Counted from the stretch's first letter, positions 18,924 to 30,978 are shown. The stretch: DNA of 64,000 nt from Rubrivivax sp. (GCA_022842595.1 JALHPF010000011.1:62001-126000); one strand, 5' to 3'. A program made the numbers and translations. Notes: generated from the letters alone by a model not told the origin.

Positions 18924-19561
18924 GTGCGTGGCCGACCGGCGGCCGCGAACGCGTGCTCGGGCAGATCCGGCAGTCCCTGGGCCGCGGCGCACTCGCGGCG
19001 GCTGAGATTCCCGCATTGCCGGGCAGCGGCCCGCGGCCGGCCTTCAGCGATCCGCTGGTCGATCGCTTCGCGGCCAAGATGCAGGAAAAGGCGGCCACGG
19101 TGGAAAGGCTGGCCGGCCTGTCTGACGTGGGCGTTGCCGTGGCGCGCTTCGTGGCGGCAGTGCCCTCAGGCCCGGCCGTGCGCGTCTCAAAGGCCTTGGC
19201 TGATATCGCTTGGCCGTCGCAGCTGACGGTGCAGTTCGGTGCGGCGGTGCGCGAAGACGAGACCAGCGTGACGCCGTGTTTCGCGGCGGTGGCCGAACCG
19301 GGCGCCATCGTCACGCTGTCCGGACCCGACACGCCGAGCACGCTGAACTTCGTGCCGGACACGCACATCGTGATCGTGCACGCCGGCCAGGTGGTTGCGT
19401 ACTTCGAGGACGTCTGGGCGCAATGGCGCGCCAAAGGTATTCCGATCCCGCGCACGGTCAACGTCATCTCCGGCCCTTCGCGCACGGCCGACATCGAGCA
19501 GACCATCCAGCTCGGTGCGCACGGGCCGAGGCGGCTGCACGTCCTGCTCGTCGGACACTGA
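18920..19561 (+). CDS. lutC: Lactate utilisation protein C-like (LUD domain)
   Basis: 213-residue LUD-domain protein. The C-terminal half carries AEPGAIVTLSGPDTPSTLNFVPDTHIVI and the closing SGPSRTADIEQTIQLGAHGPRRLHVLL typical of LutC/YkgG. ATGA overlap with lutB gives the start at 18920. Confidence 0.92.
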   Translation: MSAWPTGGRERVLGQIRQSLGRGALAAAEIPALPGSGPRPAFSDPLVDRFAAKMQEKAATVERLAGLSDVGVAVARFVAAVPSGPAVRVSKALADIAWPSQLTVQFGAAVREDETSVTPCFAAVAEPGAIVTLSGPDTPSTLNFVPDTHIVIVHAGQVVAYFEDVWAQWRAKGIPIPRTVNVISGPSRTADIEQTIQLGAHGPRRLHVLLVGH

Positions 19562-19930
19562 TCTTGCGCCGTTAGGCGCTGGTGGACAACGCGCCGTGGC
19601 CGTTCCGCCGCCAAAGTGCGGGATTGCCCAGGGGCAGACGGTCGCAGAAGCTGACGTGGATCAATTCAGTGGTCGTACCGTATGGCGAGCATGCGCTGCG
19701 GGTACTGAATGCAATTCAGGAGACAAAAGCAGTAGGCATCGGATTGCTGGCCCTGCTGGCCTTTTCACCCACCGGCCTGGTCAGCGGCCACCGTGGCAAT
19801 CCGCTGGAGAGATTCGACGACCCCGTCAAGCTGAGTTTTACGAGCCAACCCGAACAAGCGCCTCAGTGAAAGGCACGCCGTCCCGCTGGGCCGGCCCCCA
19901 TCGATCGTTCGCAACCCGGAGACCTTCCCG
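19562..19930. other. 369-base gap between lutC and the TRAP operon
   Basis: I see no convincing gene. Short open frames on both strands (19582-19869 +, 19765-20193 -) lack recognisable motifs. One weak FNR-like site, CTGAC-gtgg-ATCAA at 19651-19664 with GAGCAT 32 bp downstream (19687-19692), may start transcription of dctP. Confidence 0.5.
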
Positions 19931-20992
19931 ATGAAATCTGTTGTCATCCCCCTCAAGAGATTCGCACTGGCCGCCACCGTTGTCGTGGCCGCCGCGCCGG
20001 CCGCAGCGCAGGAGACCGTTCGCTGGGGCATCCCCATGGCCTTCGGGTCCAACCTCACGGCGCTGGGCGACACCATGCCCTGGGTGTCGGAACAACTGAA
20101 GAAGATCTCCGGCGGCACTGTCAACCTGCAGATCTTCGAGCCCGGCAAGCTGGTGCCGGCCCTGGGCATCTTCGAAGCCGTGTCCACCGGCAAGGTCGAG
20201 GCCGGTTACAGCTGGATGGGCTATGAATCAGGCAAGGTGGCGGCATCGCAGCTGTTCGGAGCCGTGCCCTTCGGCATGGAGTCGCCGCAGTTCGCCGCCT
20301 GGATCTTCTTCGGCGGTGGCGACGCGCTGCTGAAGGAGACCTTCAAGCCGCACAACATCTACCCGATCTTCTGCGGCTCGATCAGCCCCGAGGCGGCGGG
20401 CTGGTTCCGCAAGGAAATCAAGACCCCGGACGACCTGAAGGGTCTGAAATTCCGCGCTGCCGGGCTGGGCGGCAAGATCTACCAGAAGGTCGGCGCCACG
20501 GTGACCATGTTGCCGGGCGGTGAGCTCTTCCAGGCGCTCGAGAAGGGCGTGCTCGACGGCACCGAGTTTTCGCTGCCCACGGTCGATGACCAGCTCGGCT
20601 TCGACAAGGTGGCCAAGAACTACTACCTGCCGGGTTGGCACCAGCCGTCCACCAACCAGTTCCTCTACGTCAGCATGGCCGCATGGACGAAGCTGAGGCC
20701 GCAGACGCAGGCGCAGATCGAGACCACCTGCACCGCCGGCGTGACCATGGCGCTGGCCAAGGCCGAGGCGCTGCAAGGCGAGATGCTGGCCAAGTTCAAG
20801 AAGGAAGGCGTCACGCTGCGCCAGTTCAGCAAGCCGCTGCTCGACGCGTTCTCGAAAGCCGCGAAGGAAGTGCTGGCCGAAGAGTCGGCCAAGGACCCGA
20901 TGTTCAAGAAGGTCGCCGACAGCATGGCCGCGTTCCAGGAAAAGAACCGCGAGTGGCACAACCTGGGTTACCTGCCGCGCGACCACAAGTGA
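19931..20992 (+). CDS. dctP: TRAP transporter substrate-binding protein
   Basis: Periplasmic DctP-family solute receptor of 353 residues with a Sec signal peptide (cleavage after AAAQA, ~27). The mature part shows the TRAP pattern: LQIFEPGKLVPALGIFEAVSTGKVEAGYSW and LKGLKFRAAGLGG, whose arginine normally binds the substrate carboxylate. Its place between lutABC and D-lactate dehydrogenase suggests lactate or a related hydroxy- or keto-acid as ligand; this is inference from context. Confidence 0.9.
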   Translation: MKSVVIPLKRFALAATVVVAAAPAAAQETVRWGIPMAFGSNLTALGDTMPWVSEQLKKISGGTVNLQIFEPGKLVPALGIFEAVSTGKVEAGYSWMGYESGKVAASQLFGAVPFGMESPQFAAWIFFGGGDALLKETFKPHNIYPIFCGSISPEAAGWFRKEIKTPDDLKGLKFRAAGLGGKIYQKVGATVTMLPGGELFQALEKGVLDGTEFSLPTVDDQLGFDKVAKNYYLPGWHQPSTNQFLYVSMAAWTKLRPQTQAQIETTCTAGVTMALAKAEALQGEMLAKFKKEGVTLRQFSKPLLDAFSKAAKEVLAEESAKDPMFKKVADSMAAFQEKNREWHNLGYLPRDHK

Positions 20993-21022
20993 TCCTGCAG
21001 CGCTGATCCTAAAGACCGAACC

Positions 21023-21044
21023 CGCGCCGGCACTCGCCGGCGCG
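21023..21044 (+). promoter_or_regulatory. Strong hairpin between dctP and dctQ
   Basis: Perfect 9-bp GC-only stem (CGCGCCGGC-actc-GCCGGCGCG) in the 68-base spacer. No T-run, so it is more likely an mRNA-stabilising or attenuating hairpin that lets the binding protein be made in excess over the membrane subunits than a full terminator. Confidence 0.55.
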
Positions 21045-21060
21045 CAGGGAGAGACACGAC

Positions 21061-21615
21061 ATGGACAACACGGCCACCGCGCCAGCGGCTGGACAATCGG
21101 GCATCGTCTTGCCCGTCACTTCGTTTTCGCGCGTCGTCGACCGTTTCATCGGCTGGGTGGGCGAGGTGGCTTCGGCCCTGTGGCTGGTGCTGGTGCTGGT
21201 GATCGTCGTGCAGGTCGTGGCACGCTATGCCTTCGGCACCGGGTCGATCGCGATGGAGGAGCTGCAGTGGCACCTCTACGCCATCGGCTTCATGCTGGGC
21301 CTGAGCTTCACCGACATGCGCGAGCGCAACGTGCGCATCGACGTGCTGGCCGAGCGCTTCAGCCAGCGCAAGCGGCTGTGGATCGAGATGTTCGGCCTGG
21401 TGCTGCTGTTCCTGCCGTTCACGATCTTCGTGATGTGGGCCGCCATCCCGTTCTTCTGGTCGTCGTACCAGCTCAACGAGACCTCGGCCGCCGCCGGCGG
21501 CCTACCCTACCGCTGGTTCCTCAAGTCGTTCATCGTCACCGCCTTCGCACTGCTCGTGCTGGTGGGGCTGAGCCGGCTCACGCGCGTCTGGGCGGCGCTG
21601 GCCGCCCGCAATTGA
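21061..21615 (+). CDS. dctQ: TRAP transporter small membrane subunit
   Basis: 184 residues with four predicted transmembrane helices; MEELQWHLYAIGFMLG and RIDVLAERF are the conserved DctQ segments. It pairs with DctM and DctP for Na+-driven uptake, which would use the gradient made by Na+-NQR encoded nearby. Confidence 0.92.
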   Translation: MDNTATAPAAGQSGIVLPVTSFSRVVDRFIGWVGEVASALWLVLVLVIVVQVVARYAFGTGSIAMEELQWHLYAIGFMLGLSFTDMRERNVRIDVLAERFSQRKRLWIEMFGLVLLFLPFTIFVMWAAIPFFWSSYQLNETSAAAGGLPYRWFLKSFIVTAFALLVLVGLSRLTRVWAALAARN

Positions 21616-21640
21616 CATCGTACGGATCGGGTCCACCACC

Positions 21641-23011
21641 ATGCTGCCGTTCTACGAGTACCTCTCGATCGCCTTGATGGTGACCTTCATCCTGGCGCTG
21701 TTCACCGGCTATCCGGTGGCCTGGCTGCTGGCCGGGCTGTCGTTGATCTTCGCTGCGCTGGGCATCACGCTGGGCCAGGAGTTCGGCTTCGATACCTTCC
21801 TGATGACGAACTGGGCCAAGGTCGGCGGGATCATCGACCGCTTCGACGCGATCATGTCGAACTGGGTGCTGGTCTCGCTGCCGATGTTCGTCTACATGGG
21901 CCTGATGCTCGACCGCTCGGGCGTTGCAGACACCATGATGCGCAACTTCGTCAAGGTCTTCGGCGGCATCCGCGGCGGTCTGGGCCTGACCGTGGTCGTG
22001 ATCGGCATCCTGCTGGCCGCCTCGACAGGCATCGTCGGTGCATCCGTGGTGCTGCTGGCCATGCTGGCCATGCCGATCATGCTGCAGCACAACTATTCCA
22101 AGGCGGTGGCCTCGGGCGTGATCGCGGCCTCGGGCACCCTGGGCATCCTGATCCCGCCGTCGATCATGCTGGTGCTGATGGCCGACCAGGTGTCGGTGTC
22201 GGTGGGTGACCTGTTTGCCGGCGCGATGATCCCCGGCGTCGGCCTGGGCGTGCTCTACATGATCTTCCTGGTGGTGCTGGGTTTCGTGCGGCCCGACCTG
22301 GTGCCGCCGCGGCCGGACGACGCCGAGAAACTGACGCTCCGCCAGGTCGGCATCGCCTTCCTGTCCACGCTGCCGACCTTCGGGTTGATCCTGGTAGTGC
22401 TGGGCAGCATCTTCTTCGGCATCGCGACGCCCACCGAGGCCTCGGGGCTGGGCGCCGCCGGAGCCATCCTGCTGGCGGCAGCCAACCGCAAGCTGAGCTG
22501 GAGCGTCATCCGCCAGGTGGGCATCGAGACCACGCTCACCACCAGCTTCATCTTCGCCATCTTCATCGGCGCCACAGTCTTCGCCTACGTGCTGCGTTTG
22601 ATCGGCGGTGACGAGCTGATCGCGGAATTCTTCAAGGGCCTGGGCCTGGGGCCCACCGGGCTGGTGCTGGTGGTGCTCCTGGTGGTTTTCATCGCCGGCT
22701 TCTTCCTCGACTGGTTCGAGATCGTGCTCATCGTCCTGCCGCTGCTGGCACCGGTGATCAAGCTCGCCGGCGTCGACATGACCTGGTTCCTGATCCTGAT
22801 CGCGCTGATGCTGCAGACCTCCTTCCTCACGCCGCCGGTGGGCTTCTCGCTCTTCTACTTGAAGGGTGTGGTACCCAAGGAGGTGACGATCATGGATATC
22901 TACGTCGGCATCATCCCGTTCGTGCTGCTGCAGCTGCTGATGGTGGCCGCGTGCTTCATGATCCCGGGCCTCATCACCTGGCTGCCCAAGCAGATGTACG
23001 GCGGCGGTTGA
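21641..23011 (+). CDS. dctM: TRAP transporter large membrane subunit
   Basis: 456-residue DctM channel subunit with about 12-13 hydrophobic helices. ASGTLGILIPPSIMLVLMADQ, ATPTEASGLGAAGA and FLTPPVGFSLFYLKGV are signature loops. Follows dctQ by 25 bases. Confidence 0.94.
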   Translation: MLPFYEYLSIALMVTFILALFTGYPVAWLLAGLSLIFAALGITLGQEFGFDTFLMTNWAKVGGIIDRFDAIMSNWVLVSLPMFVYMGLMLDRSGVADTMMRNFVKVFGGIRGGLGLTVVVIGILLAASTGIVGASVVLLAMLAMPIMLQHNYSKAVASGVIAASGTLGILIPPSIMLVLMADQVSVSVGDLFAGAMIPGVGLGVLYMIFLVVLGFVRPDLVPPRPDDAEKLTLRQVGIAFLSTLPTFGLILVVLGSIFFGIATPTEASGLGAAGAILLAAANRKLSWSVIRQVGIETTLTTSFIFAIFIGATVFAYVLRLIGGDELIAEFFKGLGLGPTGLVLVVLLVVFIAGFFLDWFEIVLIVLPLLAPVIKLAGVDMTWFLILIALMLQTSFLTPPVGFSLFYLKGVVPKEVTIMDIYVGIIPFVLLQLLMVAACFMIPGLITWLPKQMYGGG

Positions 23012-23068
23012 CCGCAGAGCGGCGACCGGCTGCCTGGCCTGGCCTTGACGTATGGAGAGCCGGACACG

Positions 23069-25900
<2,832 letters not shown>

Positions 25901-25985
25901 CGATCACGCCGCCGCACTTGCACCATCCGAAGCCGTGGCCATCCACCAACGACGGAGCCCGCGCGCCGGGCTGCGCCCGCCCGGC

Positions 25986-26393
25986 TCAGGGCTTCAGCGT
26001 CAGCAGCCAGCTGATGATGTTGGCCTTCTCGGCCGCGGTGCACTCGCGGCCGACCACGTCACGGCAGTTCACGCGGAACCAGAACTCGACTTTCGACGCG
26101 TCGGTGAATCGCTGAGGATTGGCGGCCGGGGCCAAAGGTGCGATGGGCTTTTCGGTGACCTGGTCGCGACCTTGCTTCACTGGCACAGGGCCATGGCAGG
26201 AAGAACACTTCAAGCCGAGATCACGACCGAAGTCGGTGTTGAACAATCGCTGGCCTTGTGCCGGATCCACGGGCGTACCCGCCTTGGCGCTGTAGGCCGC
26301 GAGCAACTCCGCGGGTGCAGCGGCCTGGGCCGCGAACGGCAATATCAGCGCGGCGAGCATCCAGGCCGCGGCTCGAGAGGGCTGTACGCTCAT
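25986..26393 (-). CDS. DUF1924 / SHP-type monohaem cytochrome c
   Basis: 135-residue exported cytochrome: Sec signal (~1-25) and one haem motif CSSCH at 63-67, followed by two spaced cysteines (C110, C118) as in sphaeroides haem protein (SHP), which forms a disulphide and has an open haem site able to bind O2 or NO. Good GGAG before ATG 26393. An FNR-like site lies 57-70 bases upstream. Role in this organism unknown; gas binding is family knowledge. Confidence 0.82.
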   Translation of the reverse strand: MSVQPSRAAAWMLAALILPFAAQAAAPAELLAAYSAKAGTPVDPAQGQRLFNTDFGRDLGLKCSSCHGPVPVKQGRDQVTEKPIAPLAPAANPQRFTDASKVEFWFRVNCRDVVGRECTAAEKANIISWLLTLKP

Positions 26394-26422
26394 GAAATCT
26401 CCGGGGCATCAAGGTCTTCTGA

Positions 26423-26463
26423 ATTGAAACAGCCTGGCATGGGTACAACTTGACGAGGATCAA
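26423..26463 (-). promoter_or_regulatory. FNR-type site between the SHP cytochrome and ccmI
   Basis: TTGAC-gagg-ATCAA at 26450-26463 (one mismatch). Read toward the SHP gene, a TTCAAT hexamer (26423-26428) lies 31 bp away centre to centre; no comparable -10 is seen toward ccmI. Confidence 0.6.
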
Positions 26464-26546
26464 CAATGCCGCCCTCGGGGCGCCCCGGTCTGGCCGCACA
26501 CGGCCGACCCCGTCGAAACCGCGCCCGTGCGCCTAGAACCTGCCCG

Positions 26547-27791
26547 ATGAACGACACCATCTCTGCGCTGCGCGCACAACTGCAACAACTCAAGGCCCTC
26601 CACAGCGAAGGCAGCCTCAGTGCCGAGGCCTACGACAAGGCCCGGGCGCCGCTGGAGCGCCAGCTGCTGGACAGCGTGATGGCGGCCCCGCCGGCCACGC
26701 CAGGTGAACCGGCCCAGGCGGACCACCCACGCACACCGGTGCGGCTGACCGCGCTCTTGGGTGTGGCGGTGCTGGCTCTGGCCGGCGCCGGCTATTGGTG
26801 GACCGGATCGCCCGGCGCACCCAGCGCCTCCACGCCCGGCGCCACGCGCTCGGCGGCGGCCACCGACGACGGCGTGGCCCCGCCGCACAGCGAAAGCGAC
26901 AACGAACAGCGGTTCGCGGCCGCCGTGGCCCAGCTCGCCGAGAAGCTGAAGAAGCAGCCCGACAACGCTGAAGGCTGGGCCATGCTGGCGCGGTCGTACG
27001 CACGGCTGGGTCGCCATGCCGAGGCCGTGCCGGCGTACGAGAAAGCAGTGGCACAGAATGGCGGTGATGCGCGCCTGCTGGCCGATTACGCCGACACGCT
27101 GGCGGTCCAGAACAACCGCAGCCTGACCGGCGCGCCGATGAAGCTGGTCGAGCGCGCGCTGAAGATCGACCCCAACAGCCCCAAGGCGCTGGCCCTGGCC
27201 GGCACGGACGCTTTCGAGCGCAAGGACTTTCCCGTGGCCGTTCGCCTTTGGGAAAAACTGGCCCAGGGAATGCCCGCCGACAGCGCGTTCATGCCCGAGT
27301 TGCAAAGCAGCATTGCCCAGGCGCGCGAACTGGGCGGCATGCCCAAGGCAGCGACCACGTTCGCCGCTGCGACCCCTGCCGTCGCCGCACCCGCAACGCC
27401 GGCGCCGGCGCCAGCGCCGACGCAAGCCGGCGCAGCGCCGGGGCCTGCCGCGCTTCAGGGCAGCGTGCGCCTGTCGCCCGCCATGGCCAAGCTGGCGTCG
27501 CCGACGGACACGGTGTTCATCTTCGCGCGCGCCGCTGAAGGGCCCCGCATGCCGCTGGCCATCCTGCGCATGCAGGTCAAGGACCTGCCGCTGAAGTTCA
27601 CGCTCGACGACAGCACCGCCATGTCACCGGCCACCCGCTTGTCGCAGCACCCCCGGGTGGTGGTCAGCGCCCGCGTCAGCAAGAGCGGCCAGGCCACGCC
27701 CGCGCCAGGCGACCTGGTCGGCCAGTCGGCCCCGGTGGACAACACGGCCGGGGCCGTGGACATCGAGATCAACGAACTGGCAAAACCCTGA
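26547..27791 (+). CDS. ccmI: CcmI/CycH-like cytochrome c biogenesis TPR protein
   Basis: 414 residues: N-terminal coiled segment, one membrane helix (~67-88), TPR repeats (~120-240; LARSYARLGRHAEAVPAYEKAV), a long Ala/Pro linker, and a C-terminal beta-sandwich domain (VFIFARAAEGPRMPLAILRM) like that of CcmI/NrfG proteins, which hold apocytochromes for haem ligation. It fits a locus crowded with multihaem cytochromes. The first helix of classical CcmI is not obvious, so the protein may be a specialised relative. ATG 26547 fits the start of homology. Confidence 0.78.
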   Translation: MNDTISALRAQLQQLKALHSEGSLSAEAYDKARAPLERQLLDSVMAAPPATPGEPAQADHPRTPVRLTALLGVAVLALAGAGYWWTGSPGAPSASTPGATRSAAATDDGVAPPHSESDNEQRFAAAVAQLAEKLKKQPDNAEGWAMLARSYARLGRHAEAVPAYEKAVAQNGGDARLLADYADTLAVQNNRSLTGAPMKLVERALKIDPNSPKALALAGTDAFERKDFPVAVRLWEKLAQGMPADSAFMPELQSSIAQARELGGMPKAATTFAAATPAVAAPATPAPAPAPTQAGAAPGPAALQGSVRLSPAMAKLASPTDTVFIFARAAEGPRMPLAILRMQVKDLPLKFTLDDSTAMSPATRLSQHPRVVVSARVSKSGQATPAPGDLVGQSAPVDNTAGAVDIEINELAKP

Positions 27792-27792
27792 G

Positions 27793-28212
27793 ATGCCCAC
27801 GACCACGAACCGTCTTGCGATGTCGCCGCTGCGCCCCATCGCGGCCCTGCTGGCCGGCCTGCTGTGCGCGCCCCTGACGACTGACGCGCAGGCCCAAGCG
27901 CAGTCACAAGTTCAGTCGCGGGGCGAGTTGCTCTACCGCACCCATTGCGCGGAATGCCATTCGTCGCAGAAGCACTGGCGCGAGAAGAAGACCGTGCACG
28001 ACTGGCCCAGCCTGCGCGCCCAGGTGACCTTCTGGCAGGCACAGGCCCGGCTGGGATGGGACGACGATGACATCACGTCGGTGGCGCGTTACCTGAACGA
28101 CGCCTTCTACCGTCTGCCACCGCCACCCGAAGCCAATGCGGTTGGCGCGCTGCCTGGCGCGCCTGCGGGCTCAGCGCTGCTTTCCAGCGCGGGCGTGCCA
28201 CCGCGGCGCTGA
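27793..28212 (+). CDS. Small periplasmic monohaem cytochrome c
   Basis: 139 residues with a signal peptide (~1-35) and one CAECH haem motif near 53. A tryptophan-rich central part (HDWPSLRAQVTFWQAQ) and a Pro/Ala tail follow. No assigned family. It overlaps the end of ccmI by an ATG two bases after the stop and is probably cotranscribed. Likely an electron shuttle or an accessory of the neighbouring octahaem enzyme. Confidence 0.75.
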   Translation: MPTTTNRLAMSPLRPIAALLAGLLCAPLTTDAQAQAQSQVQSRGELLYRTHCAECHSSQKHWREKKTVHDWPSLRAQVTFWQAQARLGWDDDDITSVARYLNDAFYRLPPPPEANAVGALPGAPAGSALLSSAGVPPRR

Positions 28213-28240
28213 GGCAAGGCCCTGGCGACAGGCCCGCGCC

Positions 28241-28978
28241 TCAGGGCCGGGGCACAGGCAGCGCAAACCGTAACCGTTTCTCGGCTCGCTCGATGGCGGA
28301 TTGCAGCGGCGCATGCCGTGGGCTGCCGGGCGGCAGCAGCAGCAGCAGTCGCTTCCAGTAAGCCACGGCGCTGGCGTAATCCCCGGTCTCCCAGGCGGCG
28401 CTGCCGGCCAGGTCCAGTGCCTGCGGATGGCGGCCGTCAAGTTCAAGCGCCTTGAGCAGCAGTCGCTGCGGCTCGCCAGCAAGGGTGCGGCCCTGCGCCA
28501 TACCCACGGCCTCGGCATACTCCACCCACACGCCCGCGTCGTTCACGACCTTGGACCGCCCGGCCAGCGCACCCTGGAAGGCCACGACCGCAGGCGCGAA
28601 GCGCTCGGCCTGCATGTCCAGCCGCGCCTTCAGCACCAGCGCACGCGGGTCGCCAGGCTGCTTCTTCAGATGCGCCTGGAGCGTCTGATACAGGGCCTCG
28701 GCCGCTTCGCCCGGTGGCGGCAGGCCTTGTTCAAGCAATTGCTCGCTCAGCGCGACACGGTCGCCGCTCAAGGCATCGGGATTGCCGCGCAGGCCATACA
28801 GCCCGAAGACCAGCACCAGCAGCCCCACGCCGACTGCAGCGGTCCAGCGCGGAAACCCAGGCGTCGCGCCCGCACCGGGCTGCGATGCGGCGCTGCGCCG
28901 CAGGCTGCGCCACAAGACCCACAGCACCAGCGCGCTCAGGGCGCTGGCCAGTCCGTAGAACGCCAACTGCGGATTCAA
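28241..28978 (-). CDS. Membrane-anchored TPR protein, CcmI/NrfG-like
   Basis: 245 residues. Two hydrophobic helices (~5-24 and ~48-66) are followed by TPR repeats (~90-240; RALVLKARLDMQAERFAPAVVAFQGAL). Two N-terminal helices plus TPRs is the plan of CcmI's first half and of NrfG, which helps attach haem to NrfA. It lies 34 bases downstream of the octahaem nitrite reductase gene, same strand, so a dedicated assembly factor for that enzyme is a reasonable inference. Confidence 0.75.
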   Translation of the reverse strand: MNPQLAFYGLASALSALVLWVLWRSLRRSAASQPGAGATPGFPRWTAAVGVGLLVLVFGLYGLRGNPDALSGDRVALSEQLLEQGLPPPGEAAEALYQTLQAHLKKQPGDPRALVLKARLDMQAERFAPAVVAFQGALAGRSKVVNDAGVWVEYAEAVGMAQGRTLAGEPQRLLLKALELDGRHPQALDLAGSAAWETGDYASAVAYWKRLLLLLPPGSPRHAPLQSAIERAEKRLRFALPVPRP

Positions 28979-29012
28979 GAGAGCACGCGGCGCGTGGCGT
29001 CTACGGTGAATG

Positions 29013-30869
29013 TCAACGCGGGTTCACTGCCAGCGAGGTCGGCTTCAAGCCCGCCGCCTGGGGCTTGGCGGCCGGGCTTTCTGGCGCCGCTGCCGTGGGC
29101 GTGGCTGCGGGTACGACCGGCCGGCGCTTGGCCATGGCGTCGTCGAGCAGCTTGATGCCGGCCTGCGACAGGCCCATGCCCTTGTTGATGGAGGCCTCGA
29201 ACTGCTGCGGGTTGTGGAAGTGCGCGCCGTTGGCTGCCGACCACCACTCGTAGTGGATGTGGGCATCGGCATGCCGGGCGCGCGCCTCGGTCAACACCGC
29301 CGCGTCGACGCCCATGTTCTGCGCCTGCTCGTACTTGTCGATCAGGCGGGTCAGCCAGAACTCGGCCTTGCGCATCTTGCCGGTCCAGCGTTCCTTCAGC
29401 GAATCGATGGCGTAGACGGCCTGCTTCTCGGTCCAGTCCTTGTGACAGGTCAGGCAAGTTTCCTTGATGTAGTGCTTGGGCGAGGTCTGCCAGTGCGAGG
29501 TGTAGGCCTTGCCGGTCTTGACGTCCTTGACCTTGGGCATGTGGCAGTCGGCGCACTCGACCCCGGCCAACTGGTGCTTGCTGTTGTAGAAGGTCTCGAC
29601 ATCGGCGTGCTGGCCCTTCCACAACATGGCGCCGGTGAGGCCATGGCGGAAGTCACCGAACTTCAGGTCCTTGTAGTGCTGCTGGATGTCGTCCACCGCC
29701 TTGAAGGGGAAGTGGTTGGTGCGGGCATCGGCCATGGTCACCGGCTGCCCGGTGACGGGATCGGTGCCCGGGTTGCAGTTGTATTCCACGTGGCACTGCG
29801 CGCACTGCAGCTTGCTGTCGTAGCGGCTGAGCATGGCGATTTTGCGCGTGAAGCCGCGCTCACCCAGTTCCACCACGTTGATCTTCGCGCCCTTGGGGTC
29901 CTTGTGCCACAGGGTATCGGCCTCGGGCCGGGTCAGCGCCTGGATCAGGCCGTCGCGGATGACACGCGGCTTGGCGGCGTGCGGGTCGTGGCAGAAGTTG
30001 CAGTTCAGCGAGTGGTTGGTGTCCTTCACGAAATCGTTGACCTTGGACAGCCGGCTCCACTTGGCTTGGGGGTGGGGGTCGCCCATGTAGGCCCAGTCCA
30101 GGATGTGGTCGGACGTCTTGCAGGACATGCACACCGGGTTGGCCGCGGCGGCGGTGCCGGGCTTGAAGGCCTTGTGCGGCTCGCCGGGGAACTCGTCGAC
30201 CAGCACGTCCCAGATCTTGAAGTTGCCGCCCATGCGCGCCAGGCCGGCCTTGCCTTCCTTGTTCTGGAAGCGGCCGCCGAAAGCCCGGTCCACCACCACC
30301 TGGTCATACAACGCAAAGGCGTGCGAGCGCGGCTCGTTGTGTTCGCGCGTGAAGCCGTGGGGCGTGAGGATCTTGTCCATGGCACCGAAGGTGGCGACGC
30401 TCTTTTCCTTGTTCGCCTTCTTCTCGGTGTTCATGTTGTACATGGTGCGGTACTGGTTGTCGTGGCAGGTGCCGCAACTGGCAGGGTCCATGTTCGTGGA
30501 GGGGCGGCCCTTGCCCTTGGCCTTGTGCGTGTCGAGGCCGCCATGGCAGGAATCGCACCCCACCGTCTTGTGCCCGCCGTCCACGTGGAAGGCCTTCACC
30601 TCGGCGTGGCACTCGTAGCAGTCGGTGGCGTCGTAAGGCGTCTTGGCCGGCGCGGCGGTCTTCGTGCGCGCGGCCGTGACGACGGGCTTCGCGGTGGCGG
30701 CGGTCTTGACGGCCGGTGTGGCGGCTGCCGTGGCCGGCGTGCCGGCCGGGTTGGCCGCAGCTGGCATCTGCATGGCCAGCGCCCACAGGCCCATCGCCCC
30801 TGCCAGCAAGGCTCTGCGGCCGATGCGGAGCGGCCGGCCCCGGTCCACGGTCAAGTTCAGGGCGAGCAT
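29013..30869 (-). CDS. Octahaem cytochrome c nitrite reductase-like (TvNiR/ONR family)
   Basis: 618 residues with eight haem motifs: C84-H88, C105-H109, C132-H136, C247MSCK251, C290-H294, C356-H360, C439-H443 and C472-H476. The fourth is CxxCK, whose lysine ligates the catalytic haem in NrfA and in octahaem nitrite reductases. Y363 and C365 form the Tyr-x-Cys pair that is cross-linked in Thioalkalivibrio TvNiR, and H421, 18 residues before C439, matches the active-site histidine. These enzymes reduce nitrite (and sulfite) to ammonium (sulfide) with six electrons in the periplasm. The signal region is followed by an odd Ala/Pro/Thr/Lys linker (~40-78). ATG 30869 has GGAG eight bases upstream. 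NrfA (five haems) is excluded by haem count. Confidence 0.88.
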   Translation of the reverse strand: MLALNLTVDRGRPLRIGRRALLAGAMGLWALAMQMPAAANPAGTPATAAATPAVKTAATAKPVVTAARTKTAAPAKTPYDATDCYECHAEVKAFHVDGGHKTVGCDSCHGGLDTHKAKGKGRPSTNMDPASCGTCHDNQYRTMYNMNTEKKANKEKSVATFGAMDKILTPHGFTREHNEPRSHAFALYDQVVVDRAFGGRFQNKEGKAGLARMGGNFKIWDVLVDEFPGEPHKAFKPGTAAAANPVCMSCKTSDHILDWAYMGDPHPQAKWSRLSKVNDFVKDTNHSLNCNFCHDPHAAKPRVIRDGLIQALTRPEADTLWHKDPKGAKINVVELGERGFTRKIAMLSRYDSKLQCAQCHVEYNCNPGTDPVTGQPVTMADARTNHFPFKAVDDIQQHYKDLKFGDFRHGLTGAMLWKGQHADVETFYNSKHQLAGVECADCHMPKVKDVKTGKAYTSHWQTSPKHYIKETCLTCHKDWTEKQAVYAIDSLKERWTGKMRKAEFWLTRLIDKYEQAQNMGVDAAVLTEARARHADAHIHYEWWSAANGAHFHNPQQFEASINKGMGLSQAGIKLLDDAMAKRRPVVPAATPTAAAPESPAAKPQAAGLKPTSLAVNPR

Positions 30870-30978
30870 GATTGGAGTCTCCTCATGCCCCCTTTAGGGG
30901 CGTCCGCACCGAACCGTTTTGGTGCACCAAGATGCTGCCTGCAATCCGTGACAGCCCACCCGACGACCCGACGGGCAC

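Noticed and set aside
16416-19016. 866-residue minus-strand frame across lutA/lutB
   Set aside because: Shadow frame; no motifs and conflicts with lutAB on the + strand.
19582-19869. 95-residue frame on the + strand between lutC and dctP
   Set aside because: No RBS, no recognised motif, and it overlaps a minus-strand frame of equal quality; left as intergenic.
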